Of a stretch of 64,000 bases of DNA, positions 55,897 through 64,000 are shown in pieces. This DNA comes from Methylobacterium adhaesivum (lineage in GTDB: Bacteria > Pseudomonadota > Alphaproteobacteria > Rhizobiales > Beijerinckiaceae), in assembly GCF_022179065.1 (NCBI RefSeq), contig NZ_BPQD01000001.1, positions 124,001 to 188,000 of the forward strand. The letters are read 5' to 3'. The notes under the pieces were generated by a model that saw nothing but the letters and a program-made list of their open reading frames with translations, searched no databases and was not told the origin of the DNA. Made by a program: the position numbers and the translations under genes. Numbering within the stretch: the stretch's first letter is position 1; each line of letters starts with the position of its first letter.

Positions 55897-55977
55897 CGTC
55901 ATGATCGGTCCGGATCGCGATCGATCCGGAATGGCCGCCGGAGCGGCCCGTCCCGCCGGGCGGCGGAGCGCGAGGGC

Positions 55978-56166
55978 TCAGGCCTCGGCCGACTTCACCT
56001 TCAGCACCTGACGACCACGGTACATGCCGGTCTTCAGATCGATGTGGTGGGGACGGCGCAGCTCGCCCGAATCCTTGTCGGCGACGTAGGTCGGGGCCTT
56101 GAGGGCGTCGGCGGACCGGCGCATGCCGCGCCGCGAGGGGGAGGTCTTGCGCTTCGGAACGGCCAT
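55978..56166 (-). CDS. rpmF: 50S ribosomal protein L32
   Basis: A 62-residue L32. The signature start [18 protein letters not shown] is intact, and the alphaproteobacterial form [19 protein letters not shown] lacks the zinc cysteines. Single gene; no plsX or fabH follows within this window. Confidence 0.97.
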   Translation of the reverse strand: MAVPKRKTSPSRRGMRRSADALKAPTYVADKDSGELRRPHHIDLKTGMYRGRQVLKVKSAEA

Positions 56167-56573
56167 GGGATGATCCTGTCGATGGCAAAAGGGTGCCTCC
56201 CGACGATCTCCTCCGGGAGAATCGCCTCGGCACCGTGTTCAAACGGAGATTCGAGGCGGGCTTATAACCGCCCGGGGGCGCCATGGCTAGGGGTGTCGCG
56301 CGCCTTCCCGGAACGGGGCGGCGGACCCGTCCCCTCCGGCACCCGATAGACCTCTCAACACGGTGTCATACGGCTTTCGTTTGATCCGTTCGGTGATGTT
56401 GGCGACTCGCGGGTCCCCTCTCCTGGAAAGAGAGAGAGACCGTCGCGCCCGCTCGATCCGAAGTGATCAAACAGAGTTCGTATGACACCGTTAAGCGGCG
56501 GTTCAACCGCCTTTCCTTAGGACGACTTGTGTTGGCGCGGCATTGCGATCGCGTCATCGATCGGGAGATTCCC
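56167..56573. other. Intergenic region carrying an inverted-repeat element
   Basis: These 407 bases between rpmF and the divergent helix-hairpin-helix gene contain the 130-bp inverted-repeat element at 56361-56490. The rest should hold the two promoters; no further gene is seen. Confidence 0.6.
56361..56490. mobile_element. Candidate MITE or REP-like element with 26-bp inverted ends
   Basis: The left end, CGGTGTCATACG-6 nt-GTTTGATC (56361-56386), is mirrored by GATCAAAC-6 nt-CGTATGACACCG (56465-56490). Twenty of 26 positions pair, with the mismatches limited to the 6-nt middle. The 78-bp core has no coding capacity and includes a GA-rich stem. The size and structure suit a non-autonomous mobile or REP-like element. 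No target duplication is obvious, and only one copy is in the window. Confidence 0.55.
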
Positions 56574-56966
56574 ATGTCGTCAACTCTTCTGCGCAGCCTC
56601 GCCGTTCTGGCCTGCCTCGCCACGGCGCCCGCCCTGGCGCAATCGCCGAGCCCCGCCACCCCGACGACCAAGCCCGCCCCGGCCGTGCCGGCGCCCGCGA
56701 ATCCCACGCCCCCCACCGTCGCGGCCCCCAAGGCTCCGGCCGCCGGCAAGTCCGAGGGCAAGCCCGAGACGAAGGCGGCCCTCATCGACCTCAACAGCGC
56801 TACCCCCGCCGAACTCGATGCCCTGCCGGGCATCGGCACCGCCCGCGCGGCGGCCATCGTCAAGGGTCGGCCCTATCACGGCAAGGACGAGCTCGTGTCG
56901 AAGAAGATCATTCCGCAGGGCGTCTACGACGGCATCAAGGACAAGGTCATCGCCAAGCAGAAATGA
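56574..56966 (+). CDS. ComEA-type helix-hairpin-helix protein
   Basis: A 130-residue secreted protein. The signal peptide ends PALAQ. A Pro/Ala/Lys-rich linker to about residue 72 is followed by the HhH domain: IDLNSATPAELDALPGIGTA, then RAAAIVKGRPY and KKIIPQGVYDGIKDK. The motif binds double-stranded DNA non-specifically in ComEA. Whether this protein takes part in DNA uptake is unknown. ATG at 56574 is chosen since it begins the signal peptide. Confidence 0.8.
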   Translation: MSSTLLRSLAVLACLATAPALAQSPSPATPTTKPAPAVPAPANPTPPTVAAPKAPAAGKSEGKPETKAALIDLNSATPAELDALPGIGTARAAAIVKGRPYHGKDELVSKKIIPQGVYDGIKDKVIAKQK

Positions 56967-57001
56967 CGGCAGGCGGGCCGGGACGCGGGCCGGGAGGCCG
57001 A

Positions 57002-57036
57002 CGCCCCCCGGCTCGCCCTTGTCGAGCCGGGGGGCG
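57002..57036 (+). terminator. GC hairpin after the HhH gene
   Basis: A perfect 14-bp stem, CGCCCCCCGGCTCG with its complement, closes a 7-base loop 36 bp after the stop. No T-run follows. Confidence 0.5.
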
Positions 57037-57077
57037 GATGCTAGGCGCCGAGGTTCCGAACGGCAGCGAAGTCTTCC

Positions 57078-57704
57078 ATGGCACCTCAGCCCCTCGTGCG
57101 CCTCCATCGCGGCGACCTTCCGGCCGACTACGTCGCCGGCCCCGCCCTCGCCATCGACACCGAGACCCTCGGGCTGAACCCGCACCGGGACCGCCTGTGC
57201 GTGGTGCAGATCTCGCGCGGCGACGGCAGCGCCGACGTGGTGCAGATCGTGCCCGGCGGCCCGGTGCCGGCGATGCTCAAGCGGGTGATGGGCGATCCCG
57301 AGACCCTGAAGATCTTCCATTTCGCCCGGTTCGACCTCGCCGTGCTGTTCCGCGCCCTCGGGGTGATGCCGGGCCCGGTCTACTGCACCAAGATCGCGTC
57401 CAAGCTCGCCCGGACCTACACCGACCGCCACGGCCTGAAGGACGTCGTGCGCGAACTCGTCGGCGTCGATCTGTCGAAGCAGCAGCAATCCTCCGATTGG
57501 GGCGCCGACACCCTGAGCCAAGCGCAGATCGACTACGCGGCCTCCGACGTTCTCTATCTCCACGCCGCCCGCGCGCGCCTCGACGCGATGCTCGCCCGCG
57601 AGGGCCGCACCGACATGGCCCAGGCCTGTTTCGACTTCCTGCCGACCCGGGCGCGCCTCGATCTCGCGGGCTGGCCCGAAACCGATCTGTTCGCCCACAC
57701 CTAA
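57078..57704 (+). CDS. rnd: Ribonuclease D-like 3'-5' exonuclease
   Basis: A 208-residue DEDDy exonuclease domain: DTE at 27-29 (AIDTETLGLNP), Asp86 in FHFARFDLAVL and Tyr153/Asp157 in QIDYAASDVLYL. It is shorter than E. coli RNase D because the C-terminal HRDC domains are missing, as in many alphaproteobacterial forms. It probably trims tRNA or rRNA 3' ends. It precedes the lptC-lptA-lptB genes by 135 bp. Confidence 0.88.
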   Translation: MAPQPLVRLHRGDLPADYVAGPALAIDTETLGLNPHRDRLCVVQISRGDGSADVVQIVPGGPVPAMLKRVMGDPETLKIFHFARFDLAVLFRALGVMPGPVYCTKIASKLARTYTDRHGLKDVVRELVGVDLSKQQQSSDWGADTLSQAQIDYAASDVLYLHAARARLDAMLAREGRTDMAQACFDFLPTRARLDLAGWPETDLFAHT

Positions 57705-57780
57705 GGGCGGAGCCGCGCGAAGCACTCGTGCGCCGACGCGTAAGACCGGTGCGCGGGCGCACATGGGTGCTCCGACGTCC

Positions 57781-57809
57781 TTGATGATTTGGCAAGGCGG
57801 TGGTCATAA
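57781..57809 (+). promoter_or_regulatory. Candidate housekeeping promoter of lptC
   Basis: TTGATG (57781-57786), 17 bp, TCATAA (57804-57809); the lptC ATG starts 31 bp later. The fit is reasonable, but only by eye. Confidence 0.4.
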
Positions 57810-57839
57810 CTTCGCCATGGCCCGCGCGCATCCGGCGGC

Positions 57840-58595
57840 ATGTTTGGGACGATCATGCAGGTGGACGAGTCCATCGAGACCGGGGCCGTGCCGCGAGGGC
57901 GCGTCGATGCGCGCCGGACCCGTGCCCATGCGCAGGCGCGCAGCCACAGCACGCGCGTGCGGACCCTGCGGCGGCTCATCCCCGCCGTGGCCGGAGGCGC
58001 GGTGCTGGCGCTTGCCGCCGTCCTGTTCAATCCCTTCGGCACCACCCTGCCGAGCGTCGGCATCGGCCCGGTGAGCCTGTCCGGCACCAAGGTGAAGATG
58101 GAGAGCCCGCGCTTGTCCGGATTCCGCCAGGGCGAGCGCGGCTACGAGGTCACCGCCACCGCCGCCTTCCAGGACGTGCGCAAGCCGACCCTCATCGAAC
58201 TCCAGGCCATGAAGGGGCATCTGGTCACCGACGACAAGGGCGGTCTCGCCCATCTCGAAGCCGCCTCGGGGCTGTTCGACACGGCCCGCGAATCCTTGAG
58301 CCTGAACCAGGACATCCGTCTCTGGACCGACAAGGGCGAGGAGGTTCGCCTCTCGTCGGCGGCCGTCGATTTCAAGGCCGGCACGGTAAAGTCGAACGAG
58401 GCCGTCACGGTGACGATCCCGAGCGGGACCGTGGTGGCCGACACCCTCGACGTCGCCGACAGCGGTCACGTGATCTCTTTCGTCGGCAACGTCCACACGG
58501 TGCTGCACGAGACGGACAAGGCTGAACAGTCGGCCAAGCCGCCGCGCGTCCTCACGTCGTCCGCCGAACCGACCGACGGCGAGCCCCGCCCGTGA
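57840..58595 (+). CDS. lptC: LPS export ABC transporter periplasmic protein LptC
   Basis: A 251-residue single-pass membrane protein. The transmembrane helix at about 46-64 (LIPAVAGGAVLALAAVLFNP) anchors the OstA-like beta-jellyroll (VSLSGTKVKMESPRLSGF, SLNQDIRLWTDKGEEV, VADTLDVADSGHVISFVGNV) that passes LPS to LptA. ATG at 57840 or 57855 can start it. The gene overlaps lptA by 4 bp. Confidence 0.88.
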   Translation: MFGTIMQVDESIETGAVPRGRVDARRTRAHAQARSHSTRVRTLRRLIPAVAGGAVLALAAVLFNPFGTTLPSVGIGPVSLSGTKVKMESPRLSGFRQGERGYEVTATAAFQDVRKPTLIELQAMKGHLVTDDKGGLAHLEAASGLFDTARESLSLNQDIRLWTDKGEEVRLSSAAVDFKAGTVKSNEAVTVTIPSGTVVADTLDVADSGHVISFVGNVHTVLHETDKAEQSAKPPRVLTSSAEPTDGEPRP

Positions 58596-59338
58596 CCATC
58601 ACCCGTTCCCTGATCGCGGCGGCCTCGATCGCGGTGGGCCTCGCCGCCGGCTCGGCGTTGGCCGCGCCCGCCGATGCGCCGACGACGGCGCCCGCGAAGA
58701 AGGAGAAGCCGGCCGGACTCGGCAATCTCGGCGGCGGCGGCAAGGAACCGATCAAGATCGACGCCGACCGCCTCGACGTGTTCGACCGCGAGAACAAGGC
58801 GGTGTTCGCCGGCAACGTCGTGGCGGTACAGGGCGACAGCACCATCCGCTGCTCCAGCATGACCGTGCGGTACAAGCGGGGCAAAAAGGACGACAAGAAG
58901 GGTGACGCGGCCAAAGAGCCCGCCGCCGACACGGCCGCAGCGGCGGACAAGCCCGCCGGGGCCATGGGCGAGAACGGCATCCAGCGCGTCGAGTGCGCCG
59001 GCCCCGTCACCGTGGTGCAGAAGGATCAGGTCGCCACCGGCGACAGCGCCGTGTTCGATCAGGAGGCCAAGCGCATCGTGCTCACCGGCAACGTCGTGCT
59101 GAGCCAGTGCCAGAACGTGACGCGCGGCTCGCGCCTCGTCTACGACATGAACACCGGCCGGGCGAACATGGACCCCGTGGCTGGCGGCCGGGTCTCGGCC
59201 CTGTTCGTGCCGCAGAAGGACGACGGGGCGAAGGGGCCCAAGGGCTGCGCCCAGCCGCCCGCCGCCGCCAAGGCCGCGCCCAAACCTGCGGACACCAAGC
59301 CCGCCGAGGCCACCAAGCCCCGGGCGCAGACCAATTGA
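58592..59338 (+). CDS. lptA: LPS transport periplasmic protein LptA
   Basis: A 248-residue exported protein with a signal peptide ending SALAAP. The OstA domain reads IKIDADRLDVFDRENKAVFA, GNVVAVQGDSTIRC and AKRIVLTGNVVLSQCQN, and an extra Ala/Lys/Asp-rich insert at about 95-125 lengthens it. It forms the periplasmic bridge for LPS. The GTG start overlaps the lptC stop; its stop overlaps the likely lptB start. Confidence 0.88.
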   Translation: MTITRSLIAAASIAVGLAAGSALAAPADAPTTAPAKKEKPAGLGNLGGGGKEPIKIDADRLDVFDRENKAVFAGNVVAVQGDSTIRCSSMTVRYKRGKKDDKKGDAAKEPAADTAAAADKPAGAMGENGIQRVECAGPVTVVQKDQVATGDSAVFDQEAKRIVLTGNVVLSQCQNVTRGSRLVYDMNTGRANMDPVAGGRVSALFVPQKDDGAKGPKGCAQPPAAAKAAPKPADTKPAEATKPRAQTN

Positions 59339-60180
59339 GCGCCGCGTCGCGGGTGTCCGCCGTGTCGGCCCAACCCTCCCTGTTCGGCCGGTTGTTCGGC
59401 CGGGGCCGCCGGGACGCGGCGGCCCGTGAGGCCGCTATCCTCGCCGAGGGCGGCGGTCCGGGCATCCTCAACGTGCGCGGGCTGCGCAAGAGCTACGGCG
59501 CCCGCACGGTGGTGCACGAGGCCGGCCTCACGGTCCGCAACGGCGAGGCGGTGGGGCTGCTCGGCCCCAACGGCGCGGGCAAGACCACGATCTTCTACAT
59601 GATCACCGGCCTCGTCTCGGCCGATCGCGGATCGATCAGCCTCGACGGCCTGCCGATCACCCACCTACCCATGTATCAGCGCGCGCGCCTCGGCATCGGG
59701 TACCTGCCGCAGGAAGCCTCGATCTTTCGCGGCCTGACCGTGGAGGACAACATCCGCGCCGTGCTCGAAGTCGCCGAGCCCGACCGCAAGGAACGCGCGA
59801 AAAAACTCGAATCCCTGCTGGAGGAATTCGACATCGCGCGCTTGCGCAAATCCCCCTCCATTGCCCTGTCGGGCGGCGAGCGCCGCCGCTGCGAGATCGC
59901 CCGGGCGCTGGCCTCGTCCCCGAGCTTCATGCTGCTCGACGAGCCCTTCGCCGGCATCGATCCCATCGCGGTGGGCGACATCCAAGACCTCGTGAAGCAC
60001 CTGAAGCAGCGTGGCATCGGCGTGCTCATCACCGACCACAACGTGCGCGAGACCCTCGGCCTCATCGACCGGGCCTACATCGCGCATTCGGGCCGGATCC
60101 TCACGGAGGGGACCCCCGACGAGATCGTGGCCAACGCCGATGCGCGCCGCCTCTATCTCGGCGAGGATTTCCGCCTGTAG
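59335..60180 (+). CDS. lptB: LPS export ABC transporter ATPase LptB
   Basis: A 281-residue ABC ATPase that powers LPS extraction. Walker A is GPNGAGKTT (77-85), the signature is LSGGERRRCEIARAL and Walker B is FMLLDEPFAGID. The N-terminal 45 residues (Ser/Arg/Gly-rich) are longer than in E. coli. TTG at 59335 overlaps the lptA stop; GTG at 59353 is also possible. rpoN follows after 283 bp. Confidence 0.92.
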   Translation: MSAASRVSAVSAQPSLFGRLFGRGRRDAAAREAAILAEGGGPGILNVRGLRKSYGARTVVHEAGLTVRNGEAVGLLGPNGAGKTTIFYMITGLVSADRGSISLDGLPITHLPMYQRARLGIGYLPQEASIFRGLTVEDNIRAVLEVAEPDRKERAKKLESLLEEFDIARLRKSPSIALSGGERRRCEIARALASSPSFMLLDEPFAGIDPIAVGDIQDLVKHLKQRGIGVLITDHNVRETLGLIDRAYIAHSGRILTEGTPDEIVANADARRLYLGEDFRL

Positions 60181-60336
60181 GGCGGTGCCCCCGGACGGGG
60201 CTGATCCTGCGTTTCCACGATCCCCGATTCGCCCCGAAGGACGCCGCTGCCGGCCTCCCACCTGTGGTGCTGTGACCACGCCGTCCCCGCAACTGCCGGT
60301 GGTCGACGCATTTCGCGCAAACCCGCTCCACACGCT

Positions 60337-60364
60337 TTGACGCGGGGTTCGGTTGGCGCTAGAC
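60337..60364 (+). promoter_or_regulatory. Candidate promoter upstream of rpoN
   Basis: TTGACG (60337-60342), 16 bp, CTAGAC (60359-60364), about 100 bp before the rpoN start, suggesting rpoN has its own promoter as well as read-through from lptB. Confidence 0.4.
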
Positions 60365-60463
60365 CTTGGAGTGTCGAGAAAGAAGCAAGATCGATGCCGA
60401 AACTCGGCGCGCGGTCACGCGCGCCATCGAGTTCAGGGGCGACTCGGGGATCGGAACCTTACC

Positions 60464-62035
60464 ATGAGTCTGATGCAACGGCTCGAGATGCGCCAGGGCC
60501 AGGCCCTGGTGATGACGCCTCAGCTCCTGCAGGCGATCAAGCTTCTCCAACTCTCGCATCTCGACCTCGCGGCCTACGTGGACGCCGAACTCGAGCGCAA
60601 TCCGCTCCTCGAACGCGTCGAGTCCGAGGGCGACGTCGAGCGCACGCCCGGCGAAACCCCGTCCGAATCCTCCGTCGACCGCCAGGGCGACGAGGGCGGG
60701 GACTTCGAGGGAAGCGATTTCGACGGCGGCGACGAGCCGTGGATCGCCACGACCCTGACGGCCAGCGGCGCCGACATGGAGAGCGCCCTCGACACCCGCC
60801 TCGACAACGTCTTCTCGGACGAGAACCCGAGCCATGCCCGCGAGGCGGCCTCGGGGGACATGCTGTCCCTCACGCCGGCGCCCTACGGCAACACCGGCGG
60901 CAGCTTCGACGGCGACGCCCCGGATTTCGAGGCGACGCTCACGGCCGAGACATCCCTGCGCGAGCATCTCGCCGCCCAGCTCGATCTCGCGACCCGCGAT
61001 CCCGTCGACCGCCTCATCGGCGGCTTCCTCATCGATGCCGTGGACGATGCCGGCTATCTGCGTGAATCCATCGAGGCCGTCGCCGAGCGGTTGGGCACCT
61101 CCCTCGACACCGTCGCCCGCGTCCTGAAACTCGTGCAGGGCTTCGAGCCGGCCGGCATCGCCGCCCGCGATCTCGCCGAATGCCTCGCCCTGCAGTTGCG
61201 CGACCGCGACCGGTTCGATCCGGCCATGCAGGCCCTGGTCTCGCGCCTCGACCTCGTGGCCAAGCGCGACTTCCCGGCCCTGCGCCGCCTCTGCGGCGTC
61301 GACGACGAGGACCTCGTCGAGATGCTGTCCGAACTGCGTCGCCTCGACCCGAAGCCCGGCCGCGCCTTCGGGGCCCGGGCCGTCGAAGTGCTGATCCCCG
61401 ACGTGTTCGTGCGTGCCGCCCCCGACGGGTCGTGGCTCGTCGAACTCAACGCCGAATCCCTGCCGCGCGTGCTGGTGAACCAGAGCTACTACACCCGCGT
61501 CGTGCGCGGGGCGGTGGCCGAGGGCGACAAAGCGTTCCTGTCCGAATGCCTGCAGACGGCGAACTGGCTCACCCGCAGCCTGGAGCAGCGCGCCCGCACG
61601 ATCCTGAAGGTCGCGTCCGAGATCGTACGCCAGCAGGACGGGTTCTTCCTCCACGGCGTGGCGCACCTGCGCCCCCTCAACCTCAAGACCGTGGCCGAGG
61701 CCATCGGCATGCACGAATCCACCGTCTCGCGGGTGACCTCCAACAAGTCCATCGGCACGAGCCGGGGCACCCTGGAGATGAAGTACTTCTTCACCGCCGC
61801 GATTCCGGGCGCGGCAGGCACCGCCTCCCACTCGTCGGAAGCCGTACGCCACCGGATCAAGCAGCTCGTCGACGGCGAGACCGCGAAGGACGTGCTGTCC
61901 GACGACGCCCTGGTGCAGAAGCTGAAGGACGAAGGCGTCGACATCGCCCGCCGCACCGTGGCGAAGTACCGTGAATCCCTGCGGATTCCCTCCTCGATCG
62001 AGCGCCGCCGCGCGCATCTCACCTCGGCGCGCTGA
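60464..62035 (+). CDS. rpoN: RNA polymerase sigma-54 factor
   Basis: A 523-residue sigma-54. Region I is Gln/Leu-rich (RQGQALVMTPQLLQAIKLLQ), followed by an acidic region II. The core-binding region contains GGFLIDAVDDAGYL and FEPAGIAARDLAECL. The HTH and C-terminal RpoN box ARRTVAKYRESLRIPSS contact the -24 element. ATG at 60464 gives the standard start. Unlike in many alphaproteobacteria, hpf and ptsN do not follow; a convergent ggt gene does. Confidence 0.95.
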   Translation: MSLMQRLEMRQGQALVMTPQLLQAIKLLQLSHLDLAAYVDAELERNPLLERVESEGDVERTPGETPSESSVDRQGDEGGDFEGSDFDGGDEPWIATTLTASGADMESALDTRLDNVFSDENPSHAREAASGDMLSLTPAPYGNTGGSFDGDAPDFEATLTAETSLREHLAAQLDLATRDPVDRLIGGFLIDAVDDAGYLRESIEAVAERLGTSLDTVARVLKLVQGFEPAGIAARDLAECLALQLRDRDRFDPAMQALVSRLDLVAKRDFPALRRLCGVDDEDLVEMLSELRRLDPKPGRAFGARAVEVLIPDVFVRAAPDGSWLVELNAESLPRVLVNQSYYTRVVRGAVAEGDKAFLSECLQTANWLTRSLEQRARTILKVASEIVRQQDGFFLHGVAHLRPLNLKTVAEAIGMHESTVSRVTSNKSIGTSRGTLEMKYFFTAAIPGAAGTASHSSEAVRHRIKQLVDGETAKDVLSDDALVQKLKDEGVDIARRTVAKYRESLRIPSSIERRRAHLTSAR

Positions 62036-62046
62036 CAATCGGGGTA

Positions 62047-62087
62047 CGAAGGGCTGAGCCCTTCGCGGGTCCAGGGCGGAGCCCTGG
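62047..62087. terminator. Two adjacent hairpins between rpoN and ggt
   Basis: CGAAGGG-CTGAG-CCCTTCG (62047-62065) and CCAGGGC-GGA-GCCCTGG (62071-62087) lie in the 62-bp gap between the convergent genes. No T-run is present. Confidence 0.5.
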
Positions 62088-62097
62088 GGGGGAGGGG

Positions 62098-63834
62098 TCA
62101 GTACCCTTCCGCCAGGGTGCCGCGCTGGCGCGGGTCGGCGGCGCCGGCCTTCAGGTCGTCGAGGGCCATCACGGAATTGGCCGAGCCCGAGGCCGGCGCC
62201 ACCGTCACCCGGTGGCCCCGGGCCTTGAGCAGGGCGATGGTGTCGGGCGAGACGCCCTCCTCGAGGGTGAGCACGTCGGGCCGCCACTGGTGGTGGATGC
62301 GCGGGGCGGCCACGGCCTGCAGCAGGTTCATGCGGAAATCGACGACGTTGACGATGGTCTGGAGCACCGTCGAGATGATGCGGCTGCCGCCGGGGCTGCC
62401 CGTCACGAGGAGCAGCTTGCCGTCCCGGAACACGAAGGCGGGGGTCATGGAGGAGAGGGGCCGGGCGCCGGGCGCCACGGCGTTGGCCTTGCCGCCGACG
62501 AGGCCGTAGGCGTTGAGCGCCCCGGTCTTGGCGGAGAAATCGTCCATCTCATTGTTCAGCAGCACCCCGGTGCCGGGGGCGACGAGGCCCATCCCGTAGG
62601 AGAAGTTGAGGGTGGTGGTGTTGGAGACCGCATTCCCCTCGCCGTCGATCACCGAGAAATGCGTGGTCTGGTCGGATTCGTAAGGCAAGGGATCGCCGGC
62701 CTTGACCTCGGAGGCCGGGCGGGCGCGCGCCGGGTCGATGGCCGACCGCAGGGTGTCGGCGTAGGATTTCGCCGTCAGCCCGTCGACGGGGATCTGCGAA
62801 CGGGTCGGGTCGCCGAGCCAGGTGGCGCGGTCGGCATAGGCCGGCTTCATCGCCTCGGCCAGGATATGGATGGCGTCGGCGCTGCCCGCCCCCATGGCCG
62901 CGAGATCGAATCCTTCCAGGATGTTGAGAATCTCGATGAGGTGAATGCCGCCGGAACTCGGCGGCGGCATCGACACGATGGACAGGCCGCGATAGCTGCC
63001 GCGCACGGGCTGGCGAACCACCGGTCGGTAGGCGGCCAGATCCTCCGCCGTCATGATCCCGCCGGCCTGCCTGACGGCCCCGGCGATGCGTTCGGCGATG
63101 GTGCCGGTATGGAACGCGTCCGGACCTCCCTTGGCGATGGCCGCGAGGGTCCCGGCAAGGTCGGTCTGGACCAGACGCTCGCCGCGCCCGAGCGGTCTGT
63201 CGCCGGCAAAGAAGATGGCGCGGCTCGACGGCCAGCGTTCGAGGAGGCTGCGCGCCCGCGGCAGCGAATCGGCAAGGCCCGCTTCCACGGGGATGCCCTC
63301 GCGAGCGAGGCGCTCGGCCGGAGCGATGAGATCGGCCAGGGTGAAGCGGCCGGAGCCGTAGCGGCGATGCGCCTCGGCCAGGCCCCGCACGGTCCCGGGC
63401 ACGCCCACCGCCTTGCCGGTGCGGGTGGAGGCGTCGTGGTCGGGCTCACCGCGTTCATCGAGGAACATGTCGGCGCGGGCGGCGGCCGGGGCGGTCTCGC
63501 GGTAGTCGATGGCCACCGTCTCGCCGGTCCGCGCCAGATGCACGAGCATGAAGCCGCCGCCGCCGAGGTTGCCCGCGCGGGGAAGCGTCACCGCGAGGGC
63601 GAACCCGACGGCGACCGCCGCATCGACGGCGTTGCCGCCTGCCTTCAGGATCGCGACCCCGACCCGTGTCGCCTGTGCTTCCTGGGAGGAGACCATGCCG
63701 TGGGCGGCCAGCACCGGCAGCATCCGCGCGCTGTCCGCCTGGATCGGCGAGGAATCCGCCTGCGCCCAAGCCGGCGGGACGGTGGCGAGGAGGAGGCAGA
63801 GGGCGAGGCCGGGGGAGCGGACAGAGCGGCGCAT
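62098..63834 (-). CDS. ggt: Gamma-glutamyltransferase
   Basis: A 578-residue secreted Ntn-hydrolase that removes or transfers the gamma-glutamyl group of glutathione. The signal peptide ends PPAWAQ. The precursor is cut before Thr390, the catalytic residue, in ESDQTTHFSVIDGEG. The substrate motifs LLNNEMDDFSAK and RPLSSMTPAFVF, and TGSPGGSRIISTVLQ, closely follow the E. coli enzyme. It begins 2 bases after the stop of an upstream partial gene on the same strand. Confidence 0.93.
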   Translation of the reverse strand: MRRSVRSPGLALCLLLATVPPAWAQADSSPIQADSARMLPVLAAHGMVSSQEAQATRVGVAILKAGGNAVDAAVAVGFALAVTLPRAGNLGGGGFMLVHLARTGETVAIDYRETAPAAARADMFLDERGEPDHDASTRTGKAVGVPGTVRGLAEAHRRYGSGRFTLADLIAPAERLAREGIPVEAGLADSLPRARSLLERWPSSRAIFFAGDRPLGRGERLVQTDLAGTLAAIAKGGPDAFHTGTIAERIAGAVRQAGGIMTAEDLAAYRPVVRQPVRGSYRGLSIVSMPPPSSGGIHLIEILNILEGFDLAAMGAGSADAIHILAEAMKPAYADRATWLGDPTRSQIPVDGLTAKSYADTLRSAIDPARARPASEVKAGDPLPYESDQTTHFSVIDGEGNAVSNTTTLNFSYGMGLVAPGTGVLLNNEMDDFSAKTGALNAYGLVGGKANAVAPGARPLSSMTPAFVFRDGKLLLVTGSPGGSRIISTVLQTIVNVVDFRMNLLQAVAAPRIHHQWRPDVLTLEEGVSPDTIALLKARGHRVTVAPASGSANSVMALDDLKAGAADPRQRGTLAEGY

Positions 63835-64000
63835 TCAGACGGCTCCGTCCCGTCGACCGAACCGGCCCGCCACCAGCCAGTAGACGAGGCCGGACGCTGC
63901 GCCCGTGAGGAACAGGATCGCGGTGATGCGGCCCTCCTGCGCGAAGGCCTGGGTGCCGCCCGCCCGCGCCGCGTTCCGGGCAAGCCAGGGCACCAGGGCC
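63835..64000 (-). CDS. Unknown protein with C-terminal membrane helix (partial)
   Basis: Only the last 54 codons are inside the window; the gene continues beyond the right edge. The visible part has a polar segment (ALVPWLARNAARAGGTQAFA), then a hydrophobic helix (ITAILFLTGAASGLVYWLVA) and a short basic tail. The stop is immediately upstream of the ggt ATG, so the two are probably cotranscribed. No family assigned. Confidence 0.6.
   Translation of the reverse strand, partial: ALVPWLARNAARAGGTQAFAQEGRITAILFLTGAASGLVYWLVAGRFGRRDGAV

Noticed and set aside
60359-62287. A 642-codon open frame opposite rpoN and the end of ggt
   Set aside because: It spans two well-supported genes and the gap between them, and its composition is that of a codon-bias shadow.
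1-64000. tRNA, rRNA, CRISPR arrays or integrated phage
   Set aside because: No T-loop-like sequences, regularly spaced repeats or phage or transposase genes were seen in the gaps or reading frames.

Overview
The window is high-GC chromosomal DNA from an alphaproteobacterium of the order Hyphomicrobiales, most likely Methylobacterium or Methylorubrum. Three things point there. The first is the gene order rho, mnmE, mnmG, rsmG, parA, parB followed by convergent holA, lptE and leuS. The second is the secB/timA-mltA-smr block. The third is polyhydroxybutyrate (PHB) genes next to a four-cysteine cytochrome of the methanol-metabolism-related family. The genus is inferred from gene content and protein resemblance, not from a database search. 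I see no tRNA, rRNA, CRISPR array, prophage or complete insertion sequence; nearly everything is core genome.

Layout. 1-3,400: the 3' end of an oxalate-CoA ligase-like gene, then tyrC and hisC on the minus strand. 3,400-5,400: a GNAT protein, a small hypothetical protein and rsgA. 5,700-8,400: metX-metW (methionine) convergent with a bioC-like methyltransferase. 8,500-14,100: an amidase, secreted and lipoproteins, RNase T2, rlmJ and a spermidine-synthase-like protein. 14,100-17,500: a glcD-type oxidase, a soluble cytochrome c, and a divergent ohrR/ohr peroxide-response pair separated by three operator-like boxes. 17,500-24,100: hisS, a DUF3429 membrane protein, a lipoprotein, and secB divergent from timA-mltA-smr.

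24,300-36,100: rho, then the tRNA-modification and chromosome-segregation block (mnmE, mnmG, rsmG, parA, parB) containing two clear parS sites, convergent with leuS-lptE-holA. 36,300-46,800: a PLP-homeostasis protein, a MarR regulator, an L,D-transpeptidase, an OmpR-type response regulator with a cyclic-nucleotide-binding-like protein, dapD, an alpha/beta-hydrolase lacking its nucleophile, an acid phosphatase, a TerC protein, a lipid kinase, and two hypothetical envelope proteins, one ending in a degenerate nuclease fold. 46,900-52,500: a DUF1127 protein, a large and strongly diverged phosphoenolpyruvate (PEP) carboxylase homologue, small envelope proteins, a cupin and the four-cysteine cytochrome. 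52,500-55,900: phaB, phaA and divergent phaR. 56,000-64,000: rpmF, a mobile-looking inverted-repeat element, a helix-hairpin-helix protein, rnd, lptC-lptA-lptB-rpoN and a convergent gamma-glutamyltransferase.

No large new system stands out. The observations most worth following are the PEP carboxylase homologue with altered catalytic motifs, the parS pair beside parAB, the three-box OhrR control region, the 130-bp inverted-repeat element at 56,361-56,490, and two proteins that keep a catalytic fold but have lost active-site residues.
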